Below, piece after piece: positions 11,886 to 21,630 of a DNA stretch of 64,000 nucleotides. The position numbers and the translations under genes were made by a program. The notes beneath the pieces are model-generated. The model ran no database searches. It worked only from the letters and a program-made list of their open reading frames with translations, and had not been told where the DNA came from. The DNA comes from Adiantum capillus-veneris (lineage: Eukaryota; Streptophyta; Polypodiopsida; Polypodiales; Pteridaceae), in assembly GCA_014529385.2 (NCBI GenBank), contig CM043964.1:129980920-130044919 (forward strand), read 5' to 3'. Position 1 is the stretch's first letter. Every line of letters begins with the position of its first letter.

Positions 11886-12353
11886 GTGTACAGAAGATTA
11901 AATCTAGATTGGGTCAGGATTTTGACTTTAGACTTCATTCAAGAACCAAAGCAAGAGGAGATACTAGCAATTTTGATGCCTTGTGATCCTTCCAAAAAAC
12001 ATCCTCTTGAAAAACTTGCCAAAGAGGATGTTCGCAATGTTGATTACTGGATCATCTCTGGACAACACTCCATTAGTGCTGCAAAACGTTTGCAGGGTGC
12101 AAACGTTGCAAAGGTTACCCCTCAATTGCATCAACAATTCAAATATAGACGATCAAAGATTATTCTCAATTTCCCACCAAAGATCTCTCGTGAAATCTCC
12201 AAAGATGCGAATCTTTCTGTTGCAATGTCAATGCAAAAGGAGCCATTTCTTGACCAACTTATGCAAGCGCGAGCACAATGGCATGCAAATGGTTGTCCTT
12301 CTAAGCCACCACCTGGTGTCAACCAAACCAAGAAGGACTTTGAGGCTTGGAAG
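11886..12353 (+). pseudogene. ParB/Srx-like segment of the composite gene
   Basis: In the open frame beginning at 11886, DYWIISGQHSISAAKRLQ (residues 53-70; GQHS codons 12060-12071) resembles the phosphate-binding loop of ParB/Srx-fold proteins, where a G-[QE]-[HR]-[RS] motif begins a helix with A-x2-R or A-x2-K. The following 60 residues are predicted mainly helical by eye. The frame upstream is open back to a TAA near 11883. It ends at a good splice donor, AAG|GTACTTG at 12354. Family-level homology needs profile testing; the motif alone is suggestive. Confidence 0.5.
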
Positions 12354-12597
12354 GTACTTGTTTGATTCTTTGAAAACATGGATGTGAGTCTTTTTAATCA
12401 ATATCTATTTGTAAACTAGAGTCTATCATAGGCTCAAGCAAGACCTCCCATGTGCTCATTTAGATTGTGAGCATAGATGTATGTGAGCATATAAATAAAC
12501 AATTCAATCTAGCTAGGATTGAACTTATTAAGTATGCGTCTCAATCCCACAAGTTAGAGCCTTGTCAATATTGATGTTGGAATTTTCAATTTTGCAG
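12354..12597 (+). other. Intron of the composite gene (244 bp)
   Basis: The donor AAG|GTACTT at 12354 and acceptor TTTTCAATTTTGCAG at 12597 flank AT-rich sequence. Joining the flanks keeps one frame (phase 0) from ...FEAWK into TFVETTEHTLQKGF. A clean intron shows that the gene was once expressed as a eukaryotic gene and was not a recent bacterial contaminant. Confidence 0.7.
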
Positions 12598-13190
12598 ACC
12601 TTTGTTGAGACAACAGAGCACACACTTCAAAAGGGATTTGTCAAGACCGACTTGCATTTGCTTCTATGTGATGAGAAGATATGGAAGAATTGGGTCAAGA
12701 TCATGAGACAATATGCTTGAGGCTTGCTACCAAATACAAAGGGAAAGGGAGAAACAATTGACGAAGGTTCCAACGAAAATCCTAAATTTCTAACTATGAA
12801 GGGTGGTCAAATTCGACAAGCACTTGGCACAGCCACACTAGCACCTACATTGTTCAGGTGCATTTTAGGTCTCGAGAATAAAGAAGTTCTTGAACTACAA
12901 AATGCAATCCTGGACAAAACCATCTTGCTAAAGAAGAGCAAGCATACCCCTCATAGAATGGACATGGATGAGATGGCTTGGAAGCTAAAAACAGATCGAG
13001 TGTTGAAAGAAGCAATAATATCATTCTTCTTTGATTTGATAAGGGAAAATTTATCTTGGGAGCAAGTTTGTGAGAAGTACAAGCTAGGAGAGCATGAGTA
13101 CAATCAAATGAGGAGCTATAGCCAGTACTATATCAAGGACTCCCTCAACAAAGCAAAGAAGACTCCACCCTCACTTCCAAAACTCTCATC
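12598..13190 (+). pseudogene. Linker region between ParB-like and methyltransferase-like parts
   Basis: The exon after the intron runs ...WVKIMRQYA, a TGA near 12718, then 165 codons (12724-13221). The text is mostly helical and rich in K/E, with a segment near residues 100-125 (ENLSWEQVCEKYKLGEHEY) that could be a helix-turn-helix. Near 13185, at CCAAAAC, the reading shifts by one base into the frame of the methyltransferase-like part (TLINHLYRANMGIIS). No named domain recognised. Confidence 0.4.
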
Positions 13191-13211
13191 AATCATCTTT
13201 ATAGAGCTAAT

Positions 13212-14243
13212 ATGGGCATAATATCTCAAGATGAGTCTATTCCATGGAGAATCAAGGGGGTGGGCTTTGATATGGGGAAGATCAAAGACTTTTGCAATAC
13301 AGAGCACGTACCATTTCAATTGGTTGTCTTGGATCTTCATGGTACTAAAGAAAATCTCTCTATAGATTTTTTTGCAAATTTGGCACTCAATCTAAACACA
13401 TTGAATGCACAATACGAATATGTGCTAGTGTGTTTCATTGATTTCATCAATATTGGAATGCTTCTTGAAGGGGTCTCTAGCCAGTCAACTAAGGTCCATA
13501 TTGAATACGGAAATATCCAAGCAACAAGAGATGACTCATGGATAGATGGAACTGTGGAATCTGCAATGGTTGCTCTTTTTGTTAGCAAGGTTGATAGATT
13601 TGAGGCTATTGACAAAGCTCATACAAAAAGAGTCTTTTTCTCAGGCTCTTGGGGCAAGGATCATGAAGTTATTGATAGAAACTTCATTGATGGCCTTATC
13701 ACAGGATTTTGTCCTGAGCAAAGCTATGTTTTGGAAATTTTTTGCGGTGGAGTTGTGTTGGAGCAAAGCTTGTCGAAGAAGAGAAGGGCAATTGCTCTAT
13801 GTAAAGATGATTTTGAAGCAATGGAGTTAGAATCTCAATGCTCTAGTCTTTTGGAGAGCAATCCATCCTTGCAGGAGTGGTGTGGTGCAAGTCAAGCATC
13901 ACTTGCGAGACAAACAGTGGAGCTGGATGATAAAGAAAAAGTAGATCTTAACAATCTTGACATCGATAAGCAACAAAGCAGTGGAGAGGATGTTGATGGA
14001 AATGAAAACAATGATAACGTAGACAACACGGATGATAGTGAAGTTCAAGAAGCTACAAATTTTTATCATCAAGGGGGGGCAGACAATGTTGGAGAAATGA
14101 GTCCAGTTGTGGATGTTGAGTGTGCAAAAGAAAATGATCAAGATAATGAGGATGATGATGCAGGCAATGAGGATGCACAAGAGGATGATAGAGCCCCTCA
14201 AGACATTATAGTAGCTGATGAAAAAGGTGTGAATGCTTCTTAG
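13212..14243 (+). CDS. Methyltransferase-like domain with acidic tail (343 aa open frame)
   Basis: The order of blocks follows beta-class amino-methyltransferases: target-side motif first, AdoMet-side motif last. LVVLDLHG (residues 37-44) occupies the place of the catalytic [DNS]PP[YFW] motif but lacks it. A run of strands and helices follows (YEYVLVCFIDFINIGMLLEG), then ESAMVALFVSK (116-126), where such enzymes have an h-E-x-hhhhhK strand. FIDGLITGFCPEQ leads into VLEIFCGG (173-180), a good motif I (FxGxG-like), followed by RRAIALCKDD (191-200). Residues ~232-340 are a D/E/N-rich disordered tail. The missing PP[YFW] argues that this protein, or this copy, does not methylate DNA. Possible role: DNA binding, or a decayed 4mC/6mA enzyme. 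Open from a start at 13212, but it is an exon of the gene above. Confidence 0.5.
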   Translation: MGIISQDESIPWRIKGVGFDMGKIKDFCNTEHVPFQLVVLDLHGTKENLSIDFFANLALNLNTLNAQYEYVLVCFIDFINIGMLLEGVSSQSTKVHIEYGNIQATRDDSWIDGTVESAMVALFVSKVDRFEAIDKAHTKRVFFSGSWGKDHEVIDRNFIDGLITGFCPEQSYVLEIFCGGVVLEQSLSKKRRAIALCKDDFEAMELESQCSSLLESNPSLQEWCGASQASLARQTVELDDKEKVDLNNLDIDKQQSSGEDVDGNENNDNVDNTDDSEVQEATNFYHQGGADNVGEMSPVVDVECAKENDQDNEDDDAGNEDAQEDDRAPQDIIVADEKGVNAS

Positions 14244-15055
14244 AGTATTTTTGATACTAGGTTTAATGATGCATGCCATTATCATGTACCAACAGACTCC
14301 TAAAGTATAAAAAGGCAGGATAATGTATTGAATTGATCAATTGTGATACTTTAGGTCCTTCAAACACTATTTTCTTAATACTATCTTGTGTATTTATCTA
14401 AAAGTATGTCATTTTAATTAGATTTAATTGGTGTTGTTTTAAAAAATGATGGAGGGGATCAAACTTGAGTTTTGAGCCTTCACAAAGCACATGTCTTTAT
14501 TTAAAGTGTCAATTCACAAAGCATAGCTAACATACAGATGTGTATCAAGAGTAAGAAATTTTGGTTTTGGTGAGACAATAATGAAGCATTACCAAACACT
14601 AATGAGGCTCAAACTTAAGTTCAAGCCTAACAAGGAGAGATATTGAAGCACTTGTGTATAAACTTCAATCAAAAAATTCATGTGGCTGAGTTGTTCTAAG
14701 TGAGACTTGAACTTCCATATACTAGTGTAGCACTTGCATATGTTACGTGAAACTCATAATGTCTTTGTACCTAACAAGGCATTGAAATTTAGTTTGTAGG
14801 CTCGAACTTAAGTTTGAACCTTGCCTCCACATGTTAGTGTAGCACTACCATGTGAGGCCGAGCTCATGAGCACTACCATGTTAGGCCAATCTCAAGAGCA
14901 TTGTAGTAATATAATCTTCCAAATAGCAATACTTACGGATCATGAAGTAAAAAGGATCATACCTTGAAAAATTCATACTTAAGAGGTTTTTTGAATAGAC
15001 CCTAGATGTGCATAATATAATAATTTTATACATAGTGAATGCATTGAGACTAGAC
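14244..15055. repeat. Further array units downstream of the composite gene
   Basis: Dyad sites recur near 14465, 14615 and 14797, each around CTTAAG or CTTGAG. From about 14780 to 15045 there is a longer unit (dyad, TGTTAGTGTAGCACTACCATG, TTGAAAAATTCATA, ACATAGTGAATG) that is repeated at 26640-26860 on the far side of the LTR element. The two are tandem units that the retrotransposon has split. Confidence 0.8.
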
Positions 15056-15059
15056 ATGG
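15056..15059. repeat. Target site duplication ATGG, left
   Basis: ATGG directly precedes the TG of the left LTR and is repeated directly after the CA of the right LTR (26424-26427). A 4-bp duplication is slightly shorter than the usual 5 bp of Ty3 elements but within their range. Confidence 0.7.
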
Positions 15060-15227
15060 TGACGGACGTAAAGCGGACCCCGAACCCCGACGGCCTCTAA
15101 AACGTTGGGGGCCGAATGGCTCGTCGCCTTGAGCCTGCCACGGTAAAGCGAACAGGGGGCACCACCTAGCTTTGAGCGGCTAGGACGCAAAGCCCACGAT
15201 GATATGAACACCGCAAGCCTACACACT

Positions 15228-15266
<39 letters not shown>

Positions 15267-16351
15267 AACACTCGCAATTAATGAAAACAACCTCGGGGGT
15301 GTGAGGGTGAGTTATTTCTGCAATATTTACAAGGTGGCATGCCGTGGTGGTAGAGAGGTAGGGAGAGGAGATGGTGCAACCTACTTGGTGCGTTCTCTAG
15401 GGCGACTCAATGACTGTGAATACTCATTGCCAAGAGCGTGCATATGTGTGTGTGCATCGACCATTGGAGTCGAGGTATGGGTGTGGTTCCCTTCGCATGG
15501 TGCAATTTCCAAGGCAAACCCCACACACGAGACCTCCTCCTCGTGATAGTGATGGTGTCAGTCCCTCCTACTACACTCTACCCAATGCTTGGTTCCACAT
15601 AAGTTGCCCCCCCCCCCCCCCCGATAGTGACCTCTCAGTGCCAATTTATAGGGTTGGCTGCTTGGATTATGGTAATCCCAGTGTGGTTAGGGTAATCTTA
15701 ATCGGGGAGACAAAGCAAGTGGTGGGCCCGGTGTGGTTGACCCTTGCTTTGTTTTGGGGAAGGTTATTAAAAGATGGGAATCTCTAGGTGGGCCTTTGTG
15801 ACCATCACCTAGAGAGAGGATATTTACAAAATGGAAATTTTACAATGGCTTGGGTGAAAAACTGAAGATAATGGTAAAATAACCTAAAAATTACTGGGAT
15901 GGCATCGTGGTTGCGTGTTGCCGGCAAATGGTGTGCTATCGGTGCGTCGGTGTCGAGCATACTTCTTTTCGAAGTCGGTCGGGGCATGCTTTTGACGCAT
16001 TTTCTGTTTTTGTTGTTGGCGGCGTGTGATTTGGATCGTCTTCTTCTTTTGTTGATGTCGATGGCGTTTTGCTTGTTCTTCTTCTTTTGTATTTTGTCGA
16101 TGCGTGCGTATATGCGTGTCATGTGTATATGTGCGAGTGTGGGAGAATATATGTATATATGTGTATTTGCGGGTGAGTGCGTATATGTATATGTGTGTGC
16201 GTATGCGTGCGTGGGAACAAGGGAAGAGGGGGTACTATAAAAATTTATAATGTTTATATTTTTTTTCTTCTCTGATGCCGGCGGCTTGTTCTACTGCGCA
16301 TGGCGGAAGGAGAGGGGGGGGGTAGGATAGGGGGGTGTGTATGTATGGTGT

Positions 16352-16404
<53 letters not shown>

Positions 16405-17320
16405 TCATGCTGCTGCCGCGAGGGCGTGTGTGTGTGTGCGTCCGCTGCAGACTGCGCGCGAGGAGAGAGGGCGTGTGTGTGTGTGTGTGTGTGGGATGCA
16501 ACGCGGCGCACAGCGCATGGGAAGAGAGAGGGAGAGGGGGGGTGTGTTGTGGGGTGTGTGTGTGTGTGAGGGAGTGTGTGTGTGTGTGTGTGTTGTGTGT
16601 GGTGCAACGCTGCCCGCATGGGAGAGAGAGCAAGCTTTGGCGTGTTGTGGTGGCATCCGGATGAGAGAGAGAGAGAGAGAGCCTTTGGCGCAGCCGTGAG
16701 AGGGAGAGTGAGGGAGAGGGGGAGGGGAGAGGGGTAAGGGGATAAGAGATAGAGAGAGTGTGTGAGGGAGAGTGAGGGGAGAGGGGTATGGCGGGGCATG
16801 GGTTGTGTGGGTGAGAGGGAGAGGGGGGGGGGGGGGGGGGTTGTTTTTGCATGGGGCTTAAGGACGAAGGGGGGGAGATTAGTCAATGGGTGGGGTGTAA
16901 GGGAATATATCCGCGGGCCAAGGGGAGGGGGGGAATGAGGCCGAGGGGGGTGTGAATGAGCTGAAGGAGGGTGAGGCGAGCGGGTGGGGAAGAGGGAGGA
17001 GGGAATATTGGCGGGCCAAAGAGGGGGGGGGGGGGGTTCTCACGTAGCTCGCACCGAGGGAGCACGAGAGAGGGGTTGGGTTTTTCTTCTCTGAGTTTCT
17101 GCCTGGCTGGGGAGGGTAAATCGGGGGGAGAGAGATATTAGGAAAAGGGGGTATGTAAGGGAAATGGGGGGAAGAGAGTGCGAGGGTTTTATCCGATGCC
17201 CGTGGGGCGGGAGGGGGGAATATAGGTTACGGTGGGGGGGTACCGAGAGTGGGGGGGGGGGGGGGGGGGGGGGTGAAATGAGTTTTTTTTTTTTCTTTGA
17301 TTTTCGAAAGTCGTCTATCA
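15060..17320 (-). repeat. 3-prime LTR (left, 2,261 bp)
   Basis: Starts TGACGGACG and ends CTATCA. It is homologous along its length to the right LTR. It contains (GA)n at 15229-15262, a C run near 15608, (GT)n near 16358-16401, several shorter GT and GA tracts and many runs of more than five G. It has a single copy of the ~100-bp module starting TTGTTTTTGCATGG (about 16841) that is present three times in the right LTR. The short open frames inside it are low-complexity artefacts. Confidence 0.9.
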
Positions 17321-17323
17321 TTA

Positions 17324-17340
17324 GCCCTCTCTCTTTTGGC
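17324..17340 (-). other. Polypurine tract
   Basis: On the element strand AAAAGAGAGAGGG lies just before the 3-prime LTR, separated from its TG by a few bases (CTAA). This is the expected place of the plus-strand primer. Confidence 0.6.
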
Positions 17341-17344
17341 TAGA

Positions 17345-18681
17345 GGCATTCATGCTTCTAGCCCTTCTTCAGTTTCTTCAGCTGTAGAGTTAGAGGGTTC
17401 TCCCTCTTCTGGAATGTCTAGCACGAATTCTGGGTCAAACCTAAGGAAATACCTCTTCAGTCTCCATCCATTGACTCTAGTCTTGTGAATTCTCCCATCT
17501 GCTTCCATCAGCTTATAGATGTCGTTGTCTTAGTGCTTCTTGATAATGAATGGCCCTTCCCATCTGGGTTGAAATTTCTTATCCTTCCTGGTATCAAATG
17601 TGTTGTCGTATCGCAGTACTAGCATGCCTTTTTCCAGTCCTTTCTCTTTAAGCCCTTGATTGAAAGTGAGTCGACGTCGTTCTGCCTGTGCTGCATAGTG
17701 ATTGATTGCTTCTTCCCTATCCAGTTGGAGTCTCTCTAGATCCAAGATGTGGTTTCTAAGGTTTATGATTGGACGGTGGGTCTGGCTGGCCAAGACTCGT
17801 AAGCTGGCTATTTGTACCTCAATAGGTAGAATTGTCTCCTTCCCATAAACTAGATGGAAAGGGGTGAAACCTAGTGATGTTCGGAACGTTGTTCTGTAGG
17901 CCCAAAGAGCTGCCATGAGATGTTTATCCCAATCTCCTGTATGGTTGTTCACCTGTTTTGTGATGATCTTGCAAATCATTCCATTTACCTTCTCTACAAG
18001 ACCATTGCATTGTGGATAGTATGGTGTGGAATGCCGACGTGTGATGCCTAACTTCTTCATCAGTTCCCCTACCACATCACCTCTAAATCCTGGTCCTCTA
18101 TCTGATATTATCTCAAGAGGAGTGCCAAAATGGAAAACGATATGCTCAAAAATGAACTTTTCCACCTCTTGGGTTGTAATGCGGGTGGTGGCCGTTGCTT
18201 ATGCCCATCATGTCATGTAGTCTACACCCACTATGATGTACAGTTTACCTGATTGGGCCCTTAGTAAGGGACCAATTTCATCTATTCCCCATTTCTCAAA
18301 CGGACCATATGAAATGATAGGGGTTTGTGGCTCGTACGTTAGCGTACGATCACTGGCCACTTGACAAGCCCTACATGTTTTACACCAATGGTGCACATCT
18401 CTGTTCAAACTAGGCCAAAAGTATCCTGCTTGTAGAATCTTCCTACTCGTGATATCTAGAGCAAAATGACCACCGCAAACGCCATCATGGCAGCTTGAAA
18501 TTACCTCTGTGATTTCACTGGAGGTTGGCACTCGCTTGAGAATTTGATCCTTGCCCTTACAATACAAGTGGTCGTCTATAAGGCGGTACCTAGTAGACTT
18601 CCTTACCAGCCATTGTTTTTGGCCTTTAGTGTGTCCTGTTGGACATTCCCCTGTATTCAGAAAGCTGATGATATCAGGCAT
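17345..18681 (-). pseudogene. Integrase part of the Tat element polyprotein, with stops
   Basis: One reading frame, continuous with that of the reverse transcriptase part. The 18681-18208 part carries the zinc-binding HHCC module (CHDGVCGGHF, then CKTCRACQ) and the first catalytic Asp (KWGIDEIGPL). The 18165-17530 part carries ISDRGPGF with the second Asp and NGLVEKVN with the Glu. Two stops lie between them near 18193 and 18202 (TGA and TAA), another TAA is near 17527, and the frame then continues to a natural-looking TGA near 17347, next to the polypurine tract. The C-terminal part keeps the WEGPF and RVNGWRLKRY blocks of Ty3 integrases. Confidence 0.85.
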
Positions 18682-18861
18682 AGCGTCACTGCCTTGGAAG
18701 AGAGGTAGCTTTAATTTGATTGCTCCTATGGGAACATCTTGTATTCTTTCTTTAGCTAGTGCATCTGCCTCTTGACTTTCTGCTCTGCGAATATGGAAGA
18801 GCTTTACTGCTTCAAACTTCTTCAGAAGGTCCTTAACTTGGCGAAGTTAACCAAGTAAAAC

Positions 18862-21630
18862 CTAATTTTTGCACTCCCAGGTGCCATTTATCTGCCTAAT
18901 CAAAACCAAAGCGTCGCCGAACACATTTAAGCGCTGAATTTTTTGTGAAATACATTGTTCCAACCCAAGGATTAGGGCTACATATTCTGCCTCATTGTTA
19001 GAGTGGGAGTGTAATAACTGCCCCATGGAGAATACTCTTTCCTGATGTTCATTGAAAATGACCATGCCTGCTACAGACTGATCCATTGTTCTCTTGTATG
19101 CTCCGTCAAAGAAGAGAGAGTGAGCTCTCTCTAGCTTAGGGCTCTCTTTATCTGGTATTCCTTCCTTTGCTTCCGTGTTGACCTTCAGCTTCTTCTCGTA
19201 GTGGTGATGAGTGAGAATTCCTGCTAGACTAGCCCTGGTGGAATTTTCTACTTGCATGGTGTAATCAAACTCTTGTAGTATAATTAACCACTTTGAGATC
19301 CTAGAGGAGACATCCATGTGTCGCATCACATAAGGGAAAACTTCGTCCATTGTTAGGATTACAAATGGTCTAGGCAAGAGATAGGAGCAGAATTTCGTGG
19401 TAGCAAACATTAGCGCTAGAACCATGTGTTCTACTTCGGTGAATCCCTTTTCTGATGGGGTCATGACTCGACTAGAGAAGTAAATAGGGCGCATGAAAGA
19501 AGTTTTGGGATCCTTTTGCATTAGCACTGCTCCCAGAGTATCATTTCCCACACTAGGGTTTACATCGAATGGCTCGTCCCACTTAGGAGGTGAAATAGTG
19601 GGAAGCTTAGATAGGACTTTCTTTACCTCAGTGAAGTGCTGCTCATTCTCTTCACTCCATGAGAAAACATCCCTTTGGGTGAGTTGTTGTAGGGGAAGGA
19701 CTACTTGAGATAGCAGGTGAATGAACCTGCTTAAATATCTTACCTTCTGAAGGAAAGAAACCAACTGCTTAGCGGTGGTGGGAGATGATAAAGATATCAG
19801 AGCCTGAATTTTGCTAGGGTCAGCCTCGATTCCTTTTGCTAAAATTACATGACCAAGGAGAGTGACCTCGCTCTCACCAATGTGACACTTGTCCACGTTG
19901 AGTTGGCCACCTAGGGTTTGTAGCCTGGTTAAGCCATCATAGACTTTGCTTAGATGAAGGGCTCGTGAGCTATAGATGCAAAAATCATCTATGAAAACCC
20001 GTATTGATGTTCCAAAGTAGGGTTGGAAAACAAATGTCACATAGCTTTGAAATGTGGCTGGGGCGTTGGTGAGGCCAAATGGCATCACTCTGTAGGCCAA
20101 ACATCCCCAAGGTGTGATGAAGGTTGTTTTCTTCTGATCCTCCTCCGCAATGCTAATCTGGAAGTATCCTGAGTAGCCATCGCATACTGTGTAACGTTCG
20201 TGACCTGCCACTTCATTGAGTATTTCATCCTGGAATGGGAGGGGAAAATGGTCCCTCTTCGTGGCTGCATTGAGCGGTTTATAATCCACACAAACTCTCC
20301 ATTTACCATTTTTTTTTGGTGTAACTACTACTAGGGAGACCCATTCTGAGTCTTCGACAAGGTAGATGAAACCTGCTTGTAGCAAACTCCTTACTTCTTT
20401 AAGCAATGCCTCTTGTTGAATTACTCCAAGTCTTCTGAGCTTCTGTACTACGGGTTTACTGCCTTCCTTGAGCTTTATGTGGTGTTGCACTACTGTAATT
20501 CCTGTGATCTTATCATATCCATCAATGAACAAAGTAGTGAAGTTGCCTAACATGGAGACATACTCCTTCCTCTCTTCATTGGTTAACTCATTTGAGAGCA
20601 TTTTTTGTAGCTTACCTGCATCCTCAGATGACTGCTTACCTGATGGTCCCTCTTGGTTTGCTGAGGTTGCTTCAGATTGTGTTAAGCTGTTTGGGTCTTT
20701 AAGAATGACTCCCATTACTTCGATGCTAATGTCACTCCCATCAGTGGTGGTTGTGTCTTCTCTTGAGGTAGACGAGGAGTCGCTGGTGGACTCGTCTTCT
20801 GAAGCCTCCAAGATCATATTACGCTGCTTTCCAGTCCTCATGTCGTAGAATATGGACTTCCCTTTAGCATCCTTCATCTGGATCATCCCATTGCTCCAGT
20901 CTTGTTTGGCTTCCATGGCCATAAGCCAAGGCCTTCCAAGAATGATGGGATAGCCCTCCCCTTTGTGTGGCACGACGAAGATTTCTACCTCCACTTCTGT
21001 ATTGAATGCTTTTACTTTGACCGCATTTACAATGCCTACGCATTTTACTCTTACATTGTTTGCCATCTTGGCTCGGCAGGGTGCAGGCCTACTTACCTCT
21101 AGACCTAGGTGGTGCATCATCTTCTCACTCACGACGCATATTTGTGTGCCACCATCTATGTAGACGTTTGAAATCCGTTGCCCTTTGATGTGAGCGTCCA
21201 TGGTTGGCAAGATGTCATCGAGATCCCTCCCAGAGATAGCCCCAGCTATCTGTGGTTTTGATTTCCTGGTACTTACCATTTTCGTCCATTGCCTCCTCAT
21301 TCTGGGTGCAAGGTGGAGTAATTGGGGCCAAGTTATCTTCGGGCCCTGCATTAACACATCCTGAACTAATTCATAGGGTTGTGCTTCCTCACCTAGTGAG
21401 AAGTCCACGATGTCTATCTTCCGCAGCGGTTTAGCTGCTTGCTTGCTAGACTCGGTTTTCCCTTTCATCTTCTCTTCCTTTTGAGATGCCTCCTCGTGCC
21501 TCGCACGTTTCACTCCCATAGCATCCACTTCTTCTACCTTCGCTTTTCCTTTGTGCTTCTCTCGAGCTGACTCTTCTACCTTCGCCTCCCCTTTAGCCTC
21601 TAAGCTAATGACACTCACCGCTTGGTTCAC
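18862..21630 (-). CDS. Protease, reverse transcriptase, RNase H and second RNase H (922 aa open frame)
   Basis: Protease: VYIDGGTQICVV near residues 156-167, with the D-G-G form of the active site common in this lineage, and ILGRPWL near 230. Reverse transcriptase: PKKNGKWRVCVDY (438-450), MPFGLTNAPATF (516-527) and the catalytic FIDDF (546-550). First RNase H about 688-800. Second RNase H about 838-920 with FFDGAY, NNEAEY and FGDALV. The frame ends at TAG (18862); after a further TAA about 15 bases on, the same frame runs on toward integrase. Upstream of the first Met the frame is open through a proline-rich stretch, so the true start lies in gag and a frameshift has split them. Confidence 0.9.
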   Translation of the reverse strand: MNQAVSVISLEAKGEAKVEESAREKHKGKAKVEEVDAMGVKRARHEEASQKEEKMKGKTESSKQAAKPLRKIDIVDFSLGEEAQPYELVQDVLMQGPKITWPQLLHLAPRMRRQWTKMVSTRKSKPQIAGAISGRDLDDILPTMDAHIKGQRISNVYIDGGTQICVVSEKMMHHLGLEVSRPAPCRAKMANNVRVKCVGIVNAVKVKAFNTEVEVEIFVVPHKGEGYPIILGRPWLMAMEAKQDWSNGMIQMKDAKGKSIFYDMRTGKQRNMILEASEDESTSDSSSTSREDTTTTDGSDISIEVMGVILKDPNSLTQSEATSANQEGPSGKQSSEDAGKLQKMLSNELTNEERKEYVSMLGNFTTLFIDGYDKITGITVVQHHIKLKEGSKPVVQKLRRLGVIQQEALLKEVRSLLQAGFIYLVEDSEWVSLVVVTPKKNGKWRVCVDYKPLNAATKRDHFPLPFQDEILNEVAGHERYTVCDGYSGYFQISIAEEDQKKTTFITPWGCLAYRVMPFGLTNAPATFQSYVTFVFQPYFGTSIRVFIDDFCIYSSRALHLSKVYDGLTRLQTLGGQLNVDKCHIGESEVTLLGHVILAKGIEADPSKIQALISLSSPTTAKQLVSFLQKVRYLSRFIHLLSQVVLPLQQLTQRDVFSWSEENEQHFTEVKKVLSKLPTISPPKWDEPFDVNPSVGNDTLGAVLMQKDPKTSFMRPIYFSSRVMTPSEKGFTEVEHMVLALMFATTKFCSYLLPRPFVILTMDEVFPYVMRHMDVSSRISKWLIILQEFDYTMQVENSTRASLAGILTHHHYEKKLKVNTEAKEGIPDKESPKLERAHSLFFDGAYKRTMDQSVAGMVIFNEHQERVFSMGQLLHSHSNNEAEYVALILGLEQCISQKIQRLNVFGDALVLIRQINGTWECKN

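Larger units (their letters stand above)
10913..14243 (+). pseudogene. Composite gene: ParB-like segment plus amino-methyltransferase-like domain
   Basis: Several open frames and at least one clear intron (12354-12597) join into one gene of roughly 1,000 codons. Order: N-terminal region (10915-11600); charged K/E-rich linker (11601-11885); ParB/Srx-like segment (11886-12353); intron; helical linker (12598-13190); methyltransferase-like domain and acidic tail (13212-14243). In-frame stops stand at 11598-11600 (TAG), near 11681 (TGA), near 11883 (TAA) and near 12718 (TGA), with a frameshift near 13185. This copy is therefore dead. Bacterial and phage proteins that pair an N-terminal ParB-like domain with a C-terminal DNA methylase are known; I know of no described plant gene of this form. 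Domain calls rest on motifs only. Confidence 0.5.

Noticed and set aside
13212-14243. Active DNA methyltransferase
   Set aside because: The catalytic PP[YFW] motif is absent (LHG in its place) and the gene is broken upstream, so only a methyltransferase-like fold is claimed.
15301-15787. Plus-strand frames with CxC motifs, duplicated at 24232-24717
   Set aside because: They lie inside the two LTRs and are duplicated because the LTRs are. They are on the antisense strand of the element and match no family.
16235-16886. Long His/Thr- and Ser/Leu-rich frames in the left LTR, and equivalents at 25169-26090
   Set aside because: They are translations of (GT)n, (GA)n and G-run sequence present in both LTRs, with no codon structure.
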